Below, in pieces: positions 24,843 through 36,790 of a DNA stretch of 39,680 nucleotides. Position numbers and translations under genes: made by a program. This DNA comes from an uncultured Bacillota bacterium. GTDB taxonomy: Bacteria; Bacillota; Clostridia; Peptostreptococcales; Anaerovoracaceae. The stretch covers positions 1 to 39,680 of the forward strand of contig CASFMJ010000087.1 of the NCBI GenBank assembly GCA_949295785.1, written 5' to 3'. Position 1 is the first letter of the stretch, and each line of letters begins with the position of its first letter. The notes beneath the pieces were generated by a model that worked only from the letters and a program-made list of their open reading frames with translations, did no database searches and was not told the DNA's origin.

Positions 24843-25438
24843 TTATCTTTCAGTTCTCCTGTATCTTGTCACGGCTGCTATGCCATATAAAGCTGCGCCT
24901 ATATTGCCTGCTATCATATCAGTTACCGTATCTACCATTCCTCTCTGCATTTCTCCTCCCGCAAGTCTGTCTGCGTAAATTCGAATATTTCCCAAATACC
25001 GGCCCCGCCGCTGGAAAACATGCAGGCTGCAAAAATCATCGGCCAGAAAAAATTTGCGGCATGATTAGGATCTGCTGCGCCTGCGTTTTTTTCAAAGAGC
25101 TTATGTATTATCACCATTCCCGCTGAAGCCAGCAGGAATCCGCTTATCAGATGTACAACCTTATCATACATGTCCACTGTGCGGTAGAAATTCATGACGG
25201 ATCCTAAAGGTGATGCCATAAAGACAAATATAAGGCCGCAATAAAATAGAGTATCCTGCGCTTTTATAAAATATGCTGCCGCTGCAAACACTGCAATTGA
25301 AATAAAAGCGCCTGCTACATTACTTGCAGGCGGATTTATCCCTGTAATATATGCTGCCGCTGCACATATGACTGTTGCCGCTGTTAAAGCTGCCACCGCC
25401 AAGAATCTGAATCTGTTTTTTCTTATATCCTGCCTCAA
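24843..25438 (-). pseudogene. Frameshifted DUF2238/YjdF-like membrane protein
   Basis: The first 155 or so residues are intact: several membrane helices, YDKVVHLISGFLLASAG and GAGIWEIFEFT. Then the frame runs out to a stop at 24932. In the next frame the expected continuation is perfect: GGEMQRGMVDTVTDMIAG, then NIGAALYGIAAVTRYRRTER and a stop at 24843. One missing base near 24974 (a C on the plus strand) explains everything; restoring it reads FTADRLAGGE. Either a recent single-base loss or an assembly error. It follows the ABC permease by 41 bases on the same strand. Function of the family is unknown. Confidence 0.82.
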
Positions 25439-25479
25439 TTTTACTCCTCCCTTTATATCGGCATATCTTTTGATCCGTC

Positions 25480-26280
25480 TTATATATGAAGGTCTTTGCC
25501 GGTAAAAATAATGATTGCCGAAGTAAAAAGTACACCCGCCAATATAAACAGCACAGCAACACCTGCCATTGCAGCGCTTTCTCCTGCTGCAATGCCTTCC
25601 GGATCAAAAAGAGTGAATATTGAAAAGTATTTTGCGATTTCTGCCTTCTCCCCTGCATTGGCAAGCATCTGAAGGACATACATCAGTAATGGTATACCTG
25701 CTCCGAAGCCTAAGCTGTACTTTACATCAGAAAAGATACATGAAGCCAAAAAACATATTGCTCCTATAGCAAACTGAAGTGCAGCAAGCCCTGTATTAAG
25801 GATCAAAAGCTTATCAATCTCCAGTTCTTTGGGGAAATGATAATTTGCAGATAAAATTTCCAGCACAGTAACATAACATACAAGTATCACAATGCCTGTA
25901 AGCATAACTGCTGCTTGTGTCGTGGCTATAACACTGCGTTTTACCGGCGACGCTGCCAGATAAACCATTGAACCTCTGTCCACGTATCTGGCTATAAGGC
26001 CGTTTCCTCTGACAATGCAGAATATCATGGGAAAAATCAGCAGTATAAACCCATACAGATATGAAACCATAAATCCAAGAAGGTCAGCTGCACCGGCTTT
26101 CATTCCCACCGCAGCCATTATGCCTGGCATCATCTCAGCAAATCCATCCAGCATTGCCATCATCTCCGGCTCGTACATGCTTATTATTATTAAGACATAC
26201 AATGTCAGAACTGCCGCAAGAATCAGCAGCAGTTTAAGGCTGACTTTCATTTCACGTATATATAGTGTCTTATTTATCAT
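25480..26280 (-). CDS. ABC-2 type transporter permease
   Basis: About 266 residues with six predicted membrane helices. It starts MINKTLYIREMKVSLKLLLILAAVLTLYVLIII, typical of ABC-2 permeases. The start at 26280 uses GGAGG eight bases upstream and overlaps the ATPase gene by 11 bases. Together with the ATPase it forms a single-permease exporter of the antibiotic-resistance/lantibiotic-immunity type. The substrate is unknown. Confidence 0.87.
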   Translation of the reverse strand: MINKTLYIREMKVSLKLLLILAAVLTLYVLIIISMYEPEMMAMLDGFAEMMPGIMAAVGMKAGAADLLGFMVSYLYGFILLIFPMIFCIVRGNGLIARYVDRGSMVYLAASPVKRSVIATTQAAVMLTGIVILVCYVTVLEILSANYHFPKELEIDKLLILNTGLAALQFAIGAICFLASCIFSDVKYSLGFGAGIPLLMYVLQMLANAGEKAEIAKYFSIFTLFDPEGIAAGESAAMAGVAVLFILAGVLFTSAIIIFTGKDLHI

Positions 26281-27091
26281 TAAAGCCGCCTCCATAATAA
26301 TTCATAAATATTTCTTCAAGACTTTGTCTGGCTGTTACTGTTACGGAACATCCTTCACGTGTACCTCCGAAATCATCGGAAAAACCTGCGGCCTGTTTCT
26401 CATCAGCAAGTTTTACTGTGTATGTCCTTACATGCCGCTGACGAAGTGCATCGATGGAGTCTACAGTAACCAGTCTGCCGCCGCGTATGATCCCCACCCT
26501 GTCACATGTTCTCTCAACTTCATCAAATATATGGCTGGACATCAATATGGTTTTACCCCTTTCCTTTTCCTGCTTTATCAGTTCGATAAATCTGTTCTGC
26601 ATCAGCGGATCAAGACCGCTTGTAGGTTCATCCAGAATAAGAATTTCGGGATCATTCATAAATGCTGCGATGATTCCTGTCTTCTGTTTCATTCCCTTAC
26701 TCATTTTTCTTATTTTACAGCAGGGATCAAGCCGGAAATACTCAATAAGCTCATGCTTCCTGTTTTCTCCCTGTATACATCTGTAATCCGATATGAAATC
26801 GAGAAACTGCATGCCGGTCATGTCATCAAAAAAATTTATCTCACCGGGAATATATCCCAGCATACTGTTTATTTTTTCCCTGTCTTTCCAGCAGTCCATA
26901 TGTTTTATCATACATTGACCCAGCCGGGATCTTATGAATCCTGTGAGATGTCGTATGGTAGTTGTTTTTCCGGCACCATTGGGACCTAAAAAGCCAAACA
27001 CCTCGCCTGATGCCACTTCAAATGACACATCAAAGATTCCCTTGCCTCTGCCATAATCTCTTGTAAGATTCTTAACAGCTATGACATTCAT
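26270..27091 (-). CDS. ABC transporter ATP-binding protein
   Basis: A 273-residue ATPase with Walker A GPNGAGKTTT (about 37-46), signature-like MSKGMKQKTG, Walker B LILDEPTSGLDP and switch SSHIFDEVERTCD. It resembles the DrrA/NatA-type exporter ATPases that pair with ABC-2 permeases. AAGGAG precedes the ATG. It is the first gene of the unit and probably driven from 27156-27185. Confidence 0.94.
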   Translation of the reverse strand: MNVIAVKNLTRDYGRGKGIFDVSFEVASGEVFGFLGPNGAGKTTTIRHLTGFIRSRLGQCMIKHMDCWKDREKINSMLGYIPGEINFFDDMTGMQFLDFISDYRCIQGENRKHELIEYFRLDPCCKIRKMSKGMKQKTGIIAAFMNDPEILILDEPTSGLDPLMQNRFIELIKQEKERGKTILMSSHIFDEVERTCDRVGIIRGGRLVTVDSIDALRQRHVRTYTVKLADEKQAAGFSDDFGGTREGCSVTVTARQSLEEIFMNYYGGGFNDK

Positions 27092-27155
27092 TATTCTCTC
27101 CTTATATTTAACATACTCCTATGAGATTTCACAGTGTATAAATTACTCTACGGCG

Positions 27156-27185
27156 ATTATACCATGATAAAAATATCATTGTCAA
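27156..27185 (-). promoter_or_regulatory. Promoter of the ABC exporter with palindromic spacer
   Basis: Read on the minus strand, TTGACA (27185-27180) and TATAAT (27161-27156) are both consensus, 18 bases apart. The spacer holds ATGATA/TATCAT, a 6-bp inverted repeat that could be a repressor operator. Confidence 0.7.
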
Positions 27186-27299
27186 TTTAATCGCTTATAC
27201 AACAGTACCACCGTTATACGCTTTAAAAACATGTATTGCAGTATTTCATGATATTACGATATGATAGCGGTGAATGACTGTATTCTGCCGCAAAACTGT

Positions 27300-27328
27300 T
27301 TGCCTGCACTGCAATATTGATATATAAT
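27300..27328 (+). promoter_or_regulatory. Promoter of the CmpB-like gene
   Basis: TTGCCT (27300-27305) and TATAAT (27323-27328) are 17 bases apart, about 45 bases before the TTG start at 27374. Confidence 0.6.
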
Positions 27329-27373
27329 ATAAAAGACACTAAAATATAGCATTTACGTATCTGGAGGAGTATT

Positions 27374-27919
27374 TTGAACAAAAATTCACTTAGAAAGGCG
27401 GAAGAACTGTTTCTTTTTTTTATGGCCACATCTGTTCTAGGGTGGATATATGAGGTTTTTCTGGAAGTTGTTGTATACCGGTGGGGATATTCAGACAGAG
27501 GAGTTCTCACCGGACCATATTGCATAGTATACGGCTTTGGAGCAGTCGTATTATTGCTGTGCCTTTACAGACTTATGAAAAAAAGAATAGCCATAGGAAA
27601 AATAAATATCACCCCGCTGCTGGTCTTCATCGGGATAGTTCTTATAACCACCGCTATCGAGCTGGCTGCCAGTTACATAATGGAATGGACCACAGGCAGC
27701 TGGATGTGGGATTATGAACGTTTCAATCCTAATTTTCAAGGCCGTGTTGCGCTTAACCCAAGCATAAGGTTCGGTGTCGGCGGTATGGTTATTCTTTACG
27801 GTCTTTACCCTCTGTTTAAAAAAGCAGCAGATAAATGTTCCGACAAAGCATTAAATATCATTTCGGCAATAATCGGCGCTGTTTTTCTTGCAGACTGTAT
27901 CTTTTACATAACAGCTTGA
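27374..27919 (+). CDS. CmpB-like putative ABC-transporter type IV membrane protein
   Basis: 181 residues, beginning at TTG 27374 with GGAGGAG five bases upstream. About five membrane helices. The pattern FMATSVLGWIYEVFLE, then RGVLTGPYCIVYGFG and WTTGSWMWDYERFNPNFQGRVALNPSIRFG, is that of the PF06541 family. Despite its name, transport is not shown for this family. It has its own promoter and a terminator at 27941-27974, so it is monocistronic. Confidence 0.85.
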   Translation: MNKNSLRKAEELFLFFMATSVLGWIYEVFLEVVVYRWGYSDRGVLTGPYCIVYGFGAVVLLLCLYRLMKKRIAIGKINITPLLVFIGIVLITTAIELAASYIMEWTTGSWMWDYERFNPNFQGRVALNPSIRFGVGGMVILYGLYPLFKKAADKCSDKALNIISAIIGAVFLADCIFYITA

Positions 27920-27940
27920 TAGTTTATTTAAATGCAAAAG

Positions 27941-27974
27941 CCCTCTTCCTATAAAAGAGGGTTTTTCTTTTTTT
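27941..27974. terminator. Terminator between the CmpB-like gene and pyrG
   Basis: CCCTCTT (27941-27947) and AAGAGGG (27955-27961) pair, followed by TTTTTCTTTTTTT on the plus strand. On the minus strand the following run is CTTTTGCATTT, so it may also end the pyrG transcript weakly. Confidence 0.8.
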
Positions 27975-28001
27975 ATAACCTGAAATTACAGTCAGCATTA
28001 T

Positions 28002-31149
<3,148 letters not shown>

Positions 31150-31154
31150 TTCTT

Positions 31155-32441
31155 TTACTTTCCTTTCTTTCTTATAATTATACTGTCACGCTCAGGTCCC
31201 ACTGAAATATATGTTATAGGACATCCTATGGATTTTTCTATATATTCGACATAATTTTGCGCTTCAGCAGGAAGGTCTTCCCAGCACCTTACTTTGGAAA
31301 TGTCCTGTTTCCATCCTTTCATGTATTTTATCACCGGTTTTGCCTTTGAAAGTGCCGTGGGAAATGGGAAACGCTGTATTTTTTCCCCGTCAACAACATA
31401 ATCAGTACATACCGGTATCTCATCCATATAGCTCAGAACATCCAGCTTCGTAAGGGCGATTTCTGTAGCATCCTGTACCTCTGCTCCATATCTTGTGGCA
31501 ACAATATCAATAGGTCCCACTCTTCTGGGTCTTCCGGTCTTGGCACCGTATTCAGCTCCTGCTTTCCTGAGTTTTTCAGCTTCTTCTCCGAACATTTCAC
31601 ATACAAACGGGCCTTCTCCCACACATGTTGAATAAGCCTTCACAACACCTATGATATCATCAATCTTTGCTGACGGAAGTCCGGATCCTATAGGCGCGTA
31701 TGCAGCAGTTGTATTTGATGATGTTGTATATGGATATATGCCATAATCCAGATCTCTCAGAGAGCCCAGCTGGGCTTCGAAAAGTATTTTTTCACCTGAT
31801 TCCTGTGCATTTTTCAGAAACAGACCTGTATCACATATAAAAGGTTTTATCTTCTCACAATAATCATGGAACCATTTATCAAGTATTTCTTCTGTATACG
31901 GTTCTGCCCCGTACACTCCTGTCAGCATCATATTTTTCCACTCCATAATCTCCAGAAGATGCGTCTTAAGTTCATCAGGATAAAAAAGTTCCCCGGCAAG
32001 AACAGTTTTCTTCTGATATTTATCTGAATAAAACGGTGCTATGCCTTGTTTTGTAGAACCGTATTTTTTATCTGCCAGCCTTTTTTCTTCAAGCTCATCA
32101 AGATCCCTGTGCCATGGAAGCAGAATTGAGGCACGATCACTGATCTTTAGATTTTCAGGTGTTATCTTGACCTTTTTATCCATAACATCCTGCATTTCTG
32201 TCCATAAATTTTCCGGATCCAGAGCCACACCATTTCCCAGTATGTTTATCACATCCAGTCTGAAAATTCCTGACGGAAGCAGATGCAGCGCCATCTTTCC
32301 GTACTGATTTATAACAGTGTGTCCGGCATTTCCGCCGCCCTGAAAGCGAACGACTATATCGTAGTCCTCAGTAAGAAGATCTACCATTCTTCCTTTACCC
32401 TCATCACCCCAATTTACTCCGACGATTGCACAGTTTGACAT
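31155..32441 (-). CDS. purA: Adenylosuccinate synthetase
   Basis: 428 residues. GTP-binding NWGDEGKGRMVD (9-20), GGGNAGHTV and the C-terminal GRPRRVGPID and KLDVLSYMDEIPVC are the PurA motifs. It makes adenylosuccinate from IMP, aspartate and GTP. TCGGAGGTGA precedes the start. The nearest strong promoter lies more than 400 bases upstream and is followed at once by a terminator, implying either leader attenuation or a nearer unseen promoter. Confidence 0.96.
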   Translation of the reverse strand: MSNCAIVGVNWGDEGKGRMVDLLTEDYDIVVRFQGGGNAGHTVINQYGKMALHLLPSGIFRLDVINILGNGVALDPENLWTEMQDVMDKKVKITPENLKISDRASILLPWHRDLDELEEKRLADKKYGSTKQGIAPFYSDKYQKKTVLAGELFYPDELKTHLLEIMEWKNMMLTGVYGAEPYTEEILDKWFHDYCEKIKPFICDTGLFLKNAQESGEKILFEAQLGSLRDLDYGIYPYTTSSNTTAAYAPIGSGLPSAKIDDIIGVVKAYSTCVGEGPFVCEMFGEEAEKLRKAGAEYGAKTGRPRRVGPIDIVATRYGAEVQDATEIALTKLDVLSYMDEIPVCTDYVVDGEKIQRFPFPTALSKAKPVIKYMKGWKQDISKVRCWEDLPAEAQNYVEYIEKSIGCPITYISVGPERDSIIIRKKGK

Positions 32442-32808
32442 TAAAATTCACCTCCGATATATATGATTTAAAAATCTTCAAATCGTTTCTTAATATACGT
32501 CTTTCACCCTCACAAATCGCTTATTTATATATCTTTGCCGGGTTCGTCTCCGCTATTCTTCCTGCAGTCTGCATATATACGCAATTTATCTTCTTTCAGT
32601 CATTTATCATCAGATTACTTATTTGTAATTTATTATTCCTCTTAAAGAAATTTTCTTCATTGGTTCTGTTAAATGAACTGAATCGTTTTGTACGATACAA
32701 TCAGTATTACAGTCTTGCCTGTCTCAGATACTGCAATTGCTTTTCATCATATGGCCGTTCTCTTTTTCATATACGATGCTGCTGTCACTATAATCAGATT
32801 CTCCAATG
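32442..32808 (-). other. Long purA upstream region without a gene
   Basis: About 367 bases between the purA start and a terminator-like hairpin. I see only very short reading frames, for example a 14-codon GTG frame near the upstream end. A small inverted repeat ATCGT/ACGAT lies near 32690. No purine riboswitch core or other known aptamer was recognised. The region is AT-rich and may hold the real purA promoter. Confidence 0.4.
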
Positions 32809-32847
32809 AAAAAAGGCACGGGCGCCTGTATGTGGTACTCCGTTGCC
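32809..32847 (-). terminator. Promoter-proximal terminator or attenuator upstream of purA
   Basis: On the minus strand GGCAACGG and CCGTGCC pair with one bulged A around an 18-base loop, followed by six T. It lies only a few bases after the predicted start from the promoter at 32860-32888, so the terminated RNA would be about 45 nt. Confidence 0.65.
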
Positions 32848-32859
32848 TGCCACTGGAAT

Positions 32860-32888
32860 AATATACTCTTTTAGTGTTGATTTGTCAA
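32860..32888 (-). promoter_or_regulatory. Strong sigma-70-type promoter facing purA
   Basis: On the minus strand TTGACA (32888-32883) and TATATT (32865-32860) are exactly 17 bases apart. The predicted start is near 32852, about 410 bases before purA. Confidence 0.75.
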
Positions 32889-32961
32889 GAACCACGAGAA
32901 TTTTTTGTGTTTTTACAACAAATTTCATTTATGGTAAAAATTAATACTATAATTTTATATA

Positions 32962-32986
32962 ATAAAAAGAGGGCATATGCCCCCTT
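32962..32986 (-). terminator. Terminator of the sigma-54 operon
   Basis: On the minus strand GGGGGCAT/ATGCCCTC pair (one G-U) and are followed by TTTTTATTATAT, about 70 bases after the serine hydrolase gene. It closes the permease/amidohydrolase/hydrolase transcript. Confidence 0.75.
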
Positions 32987-33055
32987 GAAATTTTCATTTA
33001 TATTTTGTTCCGCTGTGGTCATACCTAAAACGGATACATTTTTATCTGTTTTGTG

Positions 33056-33835
33056 TTATGCATTGCATAGCTGGAAAATGTCAGCGCTCACATGACGTAT
33101 CAGATCCTCAAAATCAGCCACATTGGTATCGTGGGCAGCAAAGCAGACTATAAAAGGCTGTTTTGCATAAACAAGACCCACATCATTGCTCAGATTGTCA
33201 TCCTCACCGGTCTTATGAGCTACAGGCACAGTTCCGTCACCTATAATACCGCATATCTTATGATTTATCTGCTGAAGCATCAGTGTGTTTATTATGTTTT
33301 GAGAAACTTCACTGCTGACAAATTCACCTCTGTAAAGCTCTTCCAGCAGCACAGCCATCTCCTGTGGAACTATTTTATTCTCTAATCCCTTTGCTCCCGC
33401 TTCGGCATCAAACAGAAGACGCTCAAGTCTTGTGTTTTTAAGACCTATATTTTTAAATTCTTCCTGAAAAGCCTTCATTCCGAATCTGTTTATCAGTATA
33501 TTGGTAGCGGTATTATCACTCAGAGAAATCATCAGATTGCACAGAGTCCTGATATCCACCTCCGGCTCTCCTGTAAACAGTGTCAGTGCACCGCATATGG
33601 GCATCTTTTCTTCTTCTCTTACTGTAAGTTTCTCTTCCATAGAAGCCTTACCTTCATGTGCCCACTTTGATATACACATGAATATAGGGAATTTGATCAC
33701 ACTTGCTGCCAGAAACTGTTCATTTTCATGATATCCCAGTGTATCCCCCGTCACCAAATTTTTATAATAAAAGCCTGCATGGCCTGTCTGCTTTTTAAGC
33801 AAACCCAAAATTTTTTCTTCCAAAAGTTGATCCAT
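33056..33835 (-). CDS. Cytoplasmic class A beta-lactamase-fold serine hydrolase
   Basis: 259 residues with the full penicillin-recognising triad: SVIK (Ser45, Lys48), SDN (106-108) and KTG (208-210). There is no signal peptide, so it should act in the cytosol. The omega-loop glutamate of true class A enzymes is not found; TRLERLL stands where TRLxRxE is expected. A classical beta-lactamase cycle is therefore unlikely. The start at 33835 has GGAGG six bases upstream; an ATG four codons earlier overlaps the amidohydrolase stop. As last gene of the sigma-54 operon, a role as amidase or peptidase on an imported D-amino-acid-like compound is inferred. A catalytically altered paralogue lies at 38763-39539. 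Confidence 0.85.
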   Translation of the reverse strand: MDQLLEEKILGLLKKQTGHAGFYYKNLVTGDTLGYHENEQFLAASVIKFPIFMCISKWAHEGKASMEEKLTVREEEKMPICGALTLFTGEPEVDIRTLCNLMISLSDNTATNILINRFGMKAFQEEFKNIGLKNTRLERLLFDAEAGAKGLENKIVPQEMAVLLEELYRGEFVSSEVSQNIINTLMLQQINHKICGIIGDGTVPVAHKTGEDDNLSNDVGLVYAKQPFIVCFAAHDTNVADFEDLIRHVSADIFQLCNA

Positions 33836-33846
33836 AGATCCCTCCA

Positions 33847-35202
33847 TTACCTTCTGACAGAACGGCCGAGACGTTCATTTACGATGGTATCATCTTTCAA
33901 CGCTATCTCGCCGCCGATAATTACAAAGCTGAATCCTTTGGGCGGTATCTGCCCGTTTTCATAGTCAGCCATATCTTCTACCTTTGCAAGGTCAAATATA
34001 ACAATATCAGCATCGCTGCCAGGCATCAGATTTCCTTTTCCTGTAAGGTTAAGTCTTTCTGCCGGCATAGTGGTCATTTTTCTTATACCTTCTGCAAGGC
34101 TTATTTTTCCTGTTCTTATATAGTCCGAAATAAATCTGGCAAATGTACCTGAAGCTCTTGGATGTCCCATTCCGTCCGCTCTTATACCATCACTTGCTAC
34201 CATCACAAGGGGAGACATCAATGCGGCGCTTACATCCTCAGGCTTCATAAAATAGCCTACCGTGGCTGTATCCGGAGCTTCTTTACGCAGTTCATCAAAA
34301 ATACTTTTTGTGCATCTTTGACCCGCATATTTACCGTTAACTATCAGTATGCTGTCATAATCAGACTGGTAACTTTCAAGAAATCCCTCATCATATGTGG
34401 TTTCTCCTATGCCGGTACTGAAAGCATTGTACGGGTAACAGTCGCAGAGCATGTCTATACCCTGACTGCGATATTCTCCGATTTGCTTTAGGAGTTCTTT
34501 CATCTGACCATAGCCACCCATACTTCCTATATGTGAAAACTGCACCTTTACATCAGCTTTTTTCCCCATCATAGCCAGCTCTTGCGCAGCATCAAAGACT
34601 CCATCAACGTCCGCTCTTACATGAGCTGCAACCAGTTTGTCATCTTTTGCACAAAGCCTGCACAATGATATTATTTCCTGCCACGTGGTTCCCGGCACAT
34701 ATTTCAATCCGAATGAAATTCCCAGACAGCCGCTTTCAAGAAGATCTCTGCACTCACCTACCATGGTTTTAAGATAATCCGTATCAACAGGTCTATATTT
34801 ATCATGGATGCCATGACGATTTCTCAGAAAAGTATGGCCTGCCATAAGGCCTATGTTTACAGGTGCTCCGTCTCTGTCTGCAATATCCAGATATCTTGAC
34901 GGATCATATACGTTATCTCCGCAGTTTCCTCCTACGTCCAGCGTCACTCCCATATGAAGAGCAGATCTTGACATACTCATCTTTATGGAGTCTTCTGCTT
35001 CATCATACAGATCCTCATGCATATGTATGTCGATAAATCCGGGGCAGACGATTTTATCAGATGCATCAATTATCTCATCTGCTTCGGGTTCTTGTGAAGT
35101 GATGGCCGCAATACGGCCATCCTCCACATAAATATTCATATTCGTATTGATATTTTGTTTTGGGTCAACAACATGCCCGTTTTTTATCAGTACACGTCTC
35201 AA
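33847..35202 (-). CDS. N-acyl-D-amino-acid deacylase-like amidohydrolase
   Basis: 451 residues of the amidohydrolase superfamily, D-aminoacylase branch. Metal motifs are GFIDIHMHED (HxH), DVGGNCGDN (the bridging Cys of this branch), FSHIGS and the catalytic Asp in VASDGI. HPRASGTFARFISDYIR is a branch signature. Family members release D-amino acids from N-acyl or related derivatives in the cytoplasm. The start is TTG at 35202, behind AAGGAGG. It lies between an APC permease and a serine hydrolase in a sigma-54 operon. The substrate is unproven. Confidence 0.88.
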   Translation of the reverse strand: MRRVLIKNGHVVDPKQNINTNMNIYVEDGRIAAITSQEPEADEIIDASDKIVCPGFIDIHMHEDLYDEAEDSIKMSMSRSALHMGVTLDVGGNCGDNVYDPSRYLDIADRDGAPVNIGLMAGHTFLRNRHGIHDKYRPVDTDYLKTMVGECRDLLESGCLGISFGLKYVPGTTWQEIISLCRLCAKDDKLVAAHVRADVDGVFDAAQELAMMGKKADVKVQFSHIGSMGGYGQMKELLKQIGEYRSQGIDMLCDCYPYNAFSTGIGETTYDEGFLESYQSDYDSILIVNGKYAGQRCTKSIFDELRKEAPDTATVGYFMKPEDVSAALMSPLVMVASDGIRADGMGHPRASGTFARFISDYIRTGKISLAEGIRKMTTMPAERLNLTGKGNLMPGSDADIVIFDLAKVEDMADYENGQIPPKGFSFVIIGGEIALKDDTIVNERLGRSVRR

Positions 35203-35219
35203 AACAAATATCCTCCTTT

Positions 35220-36608
35220 TTACTCTATTCCTTCGCCTCTGTAGTCCTTACCGCCGTTTTTCTTCTTGAAGTACGCATATACAAACAGACCTATTACAGG
35301 TATAACAAGACCCAGAAGAGATGCCTTAGGATCTTCTATAAAGTTATTTACAAGAAGAATACCAAACAGAATTATAGTAATAACAACGGTAGGTATTCCG
35401 CCCCAGACTTTATATGGTCTTTCCAGATTAGGATATTTCTTTCTGTATATTATTACTGCTCCTACACAAAGTACATTCAGAAGTGCTGACAGAGTTATCA
35501 GAAGATCGGTAAGGCTCTGCAGGCTGTTGAATATAACCAGTATGATGGCAACTGCCGATGAAGCAAGTGTAGCTGCTACCGGCACGCCTGTCTTTTCATC
35601 CAGCTCAGCAAACTTTTTAGGGAAGAAACCTTCTTTTGCCATAGCATAGTATGTTCTTGGGAATACAAGTACGTCTCCATTAACTGTACCCAGTATTCCG
35701 ATGGTCATTCCTGCAAGTATCAGAGTGTGTCCGAAGCCACCCATGAGTTTCTGTGCTACAGCATTTCCAAGGTAAATGTCGCCTTCGCCTATCATGGAAA
35801 CTATCTGATCTGACGGTAATACTTTGTATATTGCAAACTGGAACAGTGTGTAAATAAGTGTGATGAATCCCAGAGATATGATAATCGCAAGAGGAAGATC
35901 TCTCTTTGGATTCTTCATTTCTTCTCCTACTGTATTCAGATTGGTCCATCCTTCATATGCCCACAGTGATGCGAATGTTGCAAAACCGATAAGTGATATT
36001 GCTCCTGTGATGCCCTGTCCTTCTGCACTTGTGCCGTCCATTGAAAGACTCATATCTACAGAATTGTCTCCCAGGAAAAGACCAAGTATTATGATAAGCA
36101 CAAGGGGGATAACTCTTGCAACCATGGTGAAATTCTGAAATGCCACACCCATTTTAGCACCGCGCAGGTTTACAGCTGTGAAAATAAGTATGATAATTAT
36201 CGCTACTATCTTTACAGTGATATCATTGAGTCCCAGCGTTCCTCTGAAACCTTCCACTGCAGCCATAGCAAGAGATGCGATAGATCCGGAACACGTAAGT
36301 ATGAAGCATGAAAAACCGTTTACAAATCCAAGTGCCGGATGATAAGCCTCACTCAGGTATATGGTCATGCCTCCTGCTACAGGACGAGATGCTCCCAGCT
36401 CTGCAAAGCAAAGTCCGCCAAGCATGGATACAACTCCTCCTATTACCCAGCACAGCAGAGCCAGACCAAAGCTGAACTCTGTACGTTCAAGAACATAACT
36501 TCCAAGATAGTAAACACCGGAACCTATGGTCATGCCGGCCACAAGGCTTATGCCGCCAAACAGGCCGATTACTTTTTTAAACTGCCCGTTATGTTTCTTT
36601 TCTTCCAT
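35220..36608 (-). CDS. APC superfamily amino-acid permease (LAT/SteT-like)
   Basis: 462 residues, about 12 membrane helices. The first helix reads LFGGISLVAGMTIGSGVYYLG, the conserved APC glycine motif. CFAELGASRPVAGGMTIYLSEAYHP is typical of the L-amino-acid transporter branch that includes SteT. It should take up or exchange an amino acid or a close relative. It is the first gene of the operon and stands directly behind the sigma-54 promoter at 36712-36726, with AAAGGAG before the ATG. Its partners suggest a D-amino-acid, acylated amino-acid or small peptide-like cargo (inference). Confidence 0.9.
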   Translation of the reverse strand: MEEKKHNGQFKKVIGLFGGISLVAGMTIGSGVYYLGSYVLERTEFSFGLALLCWVIGGVVSMLGGLCFAELGASRPVAGGMTIYLSEAYHPALGFVNGFSCFILTCSGSIASLAMAAVEGFRGTLGLNDITVKIVAIIIILIFTAVNLRGAKMGVAFQNFTMVARVIPLVLIIILGLFLGDNSVDMSLSMDGTSAEGQGITGAISLIGFATFASLWAYEGWTNLNTVGEEMKNPKRDLPLAIIISLGFITLIYTLFQFAIYKVLPSDQIVSMIGEGDIYLGNAVAQKLMGGFGHTLILAGMTIGILGTVNGDVLVFPRTYYAMAKEGFFPKKFAELDEKTGVPVAATLASSAVAIILVIFNSLQSLTDLLITLSALLNVLCVGAVIIYRKKYPNLERPYKVWGGIPTVVITIILFGILLVNNFIEDPKASLLGLVIPVIGLFVYAYFKKKNGGKDYRGEGIE

Positions 36609-36711
36609 TGAAAACTCCTTTCTTTACATCATAACAAAATGATAGCTGATTTTATGGCAGACATGTGCCTGCCAAATTATATAAAAAAATAAATTACATA
36701 AACTTAAATAA

Positions 36712-36726
36712 GCAAAAAATGTGCCA
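36712..36726 (-). promoter_or_regulatory. Sigma-54 (-24/-12) promoter of the permease operon
   Basis: On the minus strand TGGCAC-N5-TTGC is an exact consensus match, with the spacer T-rich as is common. The start would be near 36700, giving a leader of about 90 nt. The leader contains a 6-bp inverted repeat TGGCAG/CTGCCA (36655-36674) before the ribosome site. Confidence 0.88.
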
Positions 36727-36790
36727 CTTGAGAATTGATGTTTTTTTGTCATATTACAGTAATTATTAATATGATTACCTGCTGCAAAAG

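Noticed and set aside
24731-25126. Plus-strand frame of 131 codons after the MerR fusion
   Set aside because: It is antisense to the frameshifted DUF2238-like gene, whose conserved protein sequence on the minus strand is clear.
32426-32809. Plus-strand frame of 127 codons upstream of purA
   Set aside because: It overlaps the purA start and ribosome site, has low-complexity hydrophobic composition and no start signal.
32809-32852. ZTP, preQ1 or guanidine riboswitch in the short purA-side transcript
   Set aside because: The GC-rich loop superficially resembles parts of such aptamers, but none of the conserved cores is complete.
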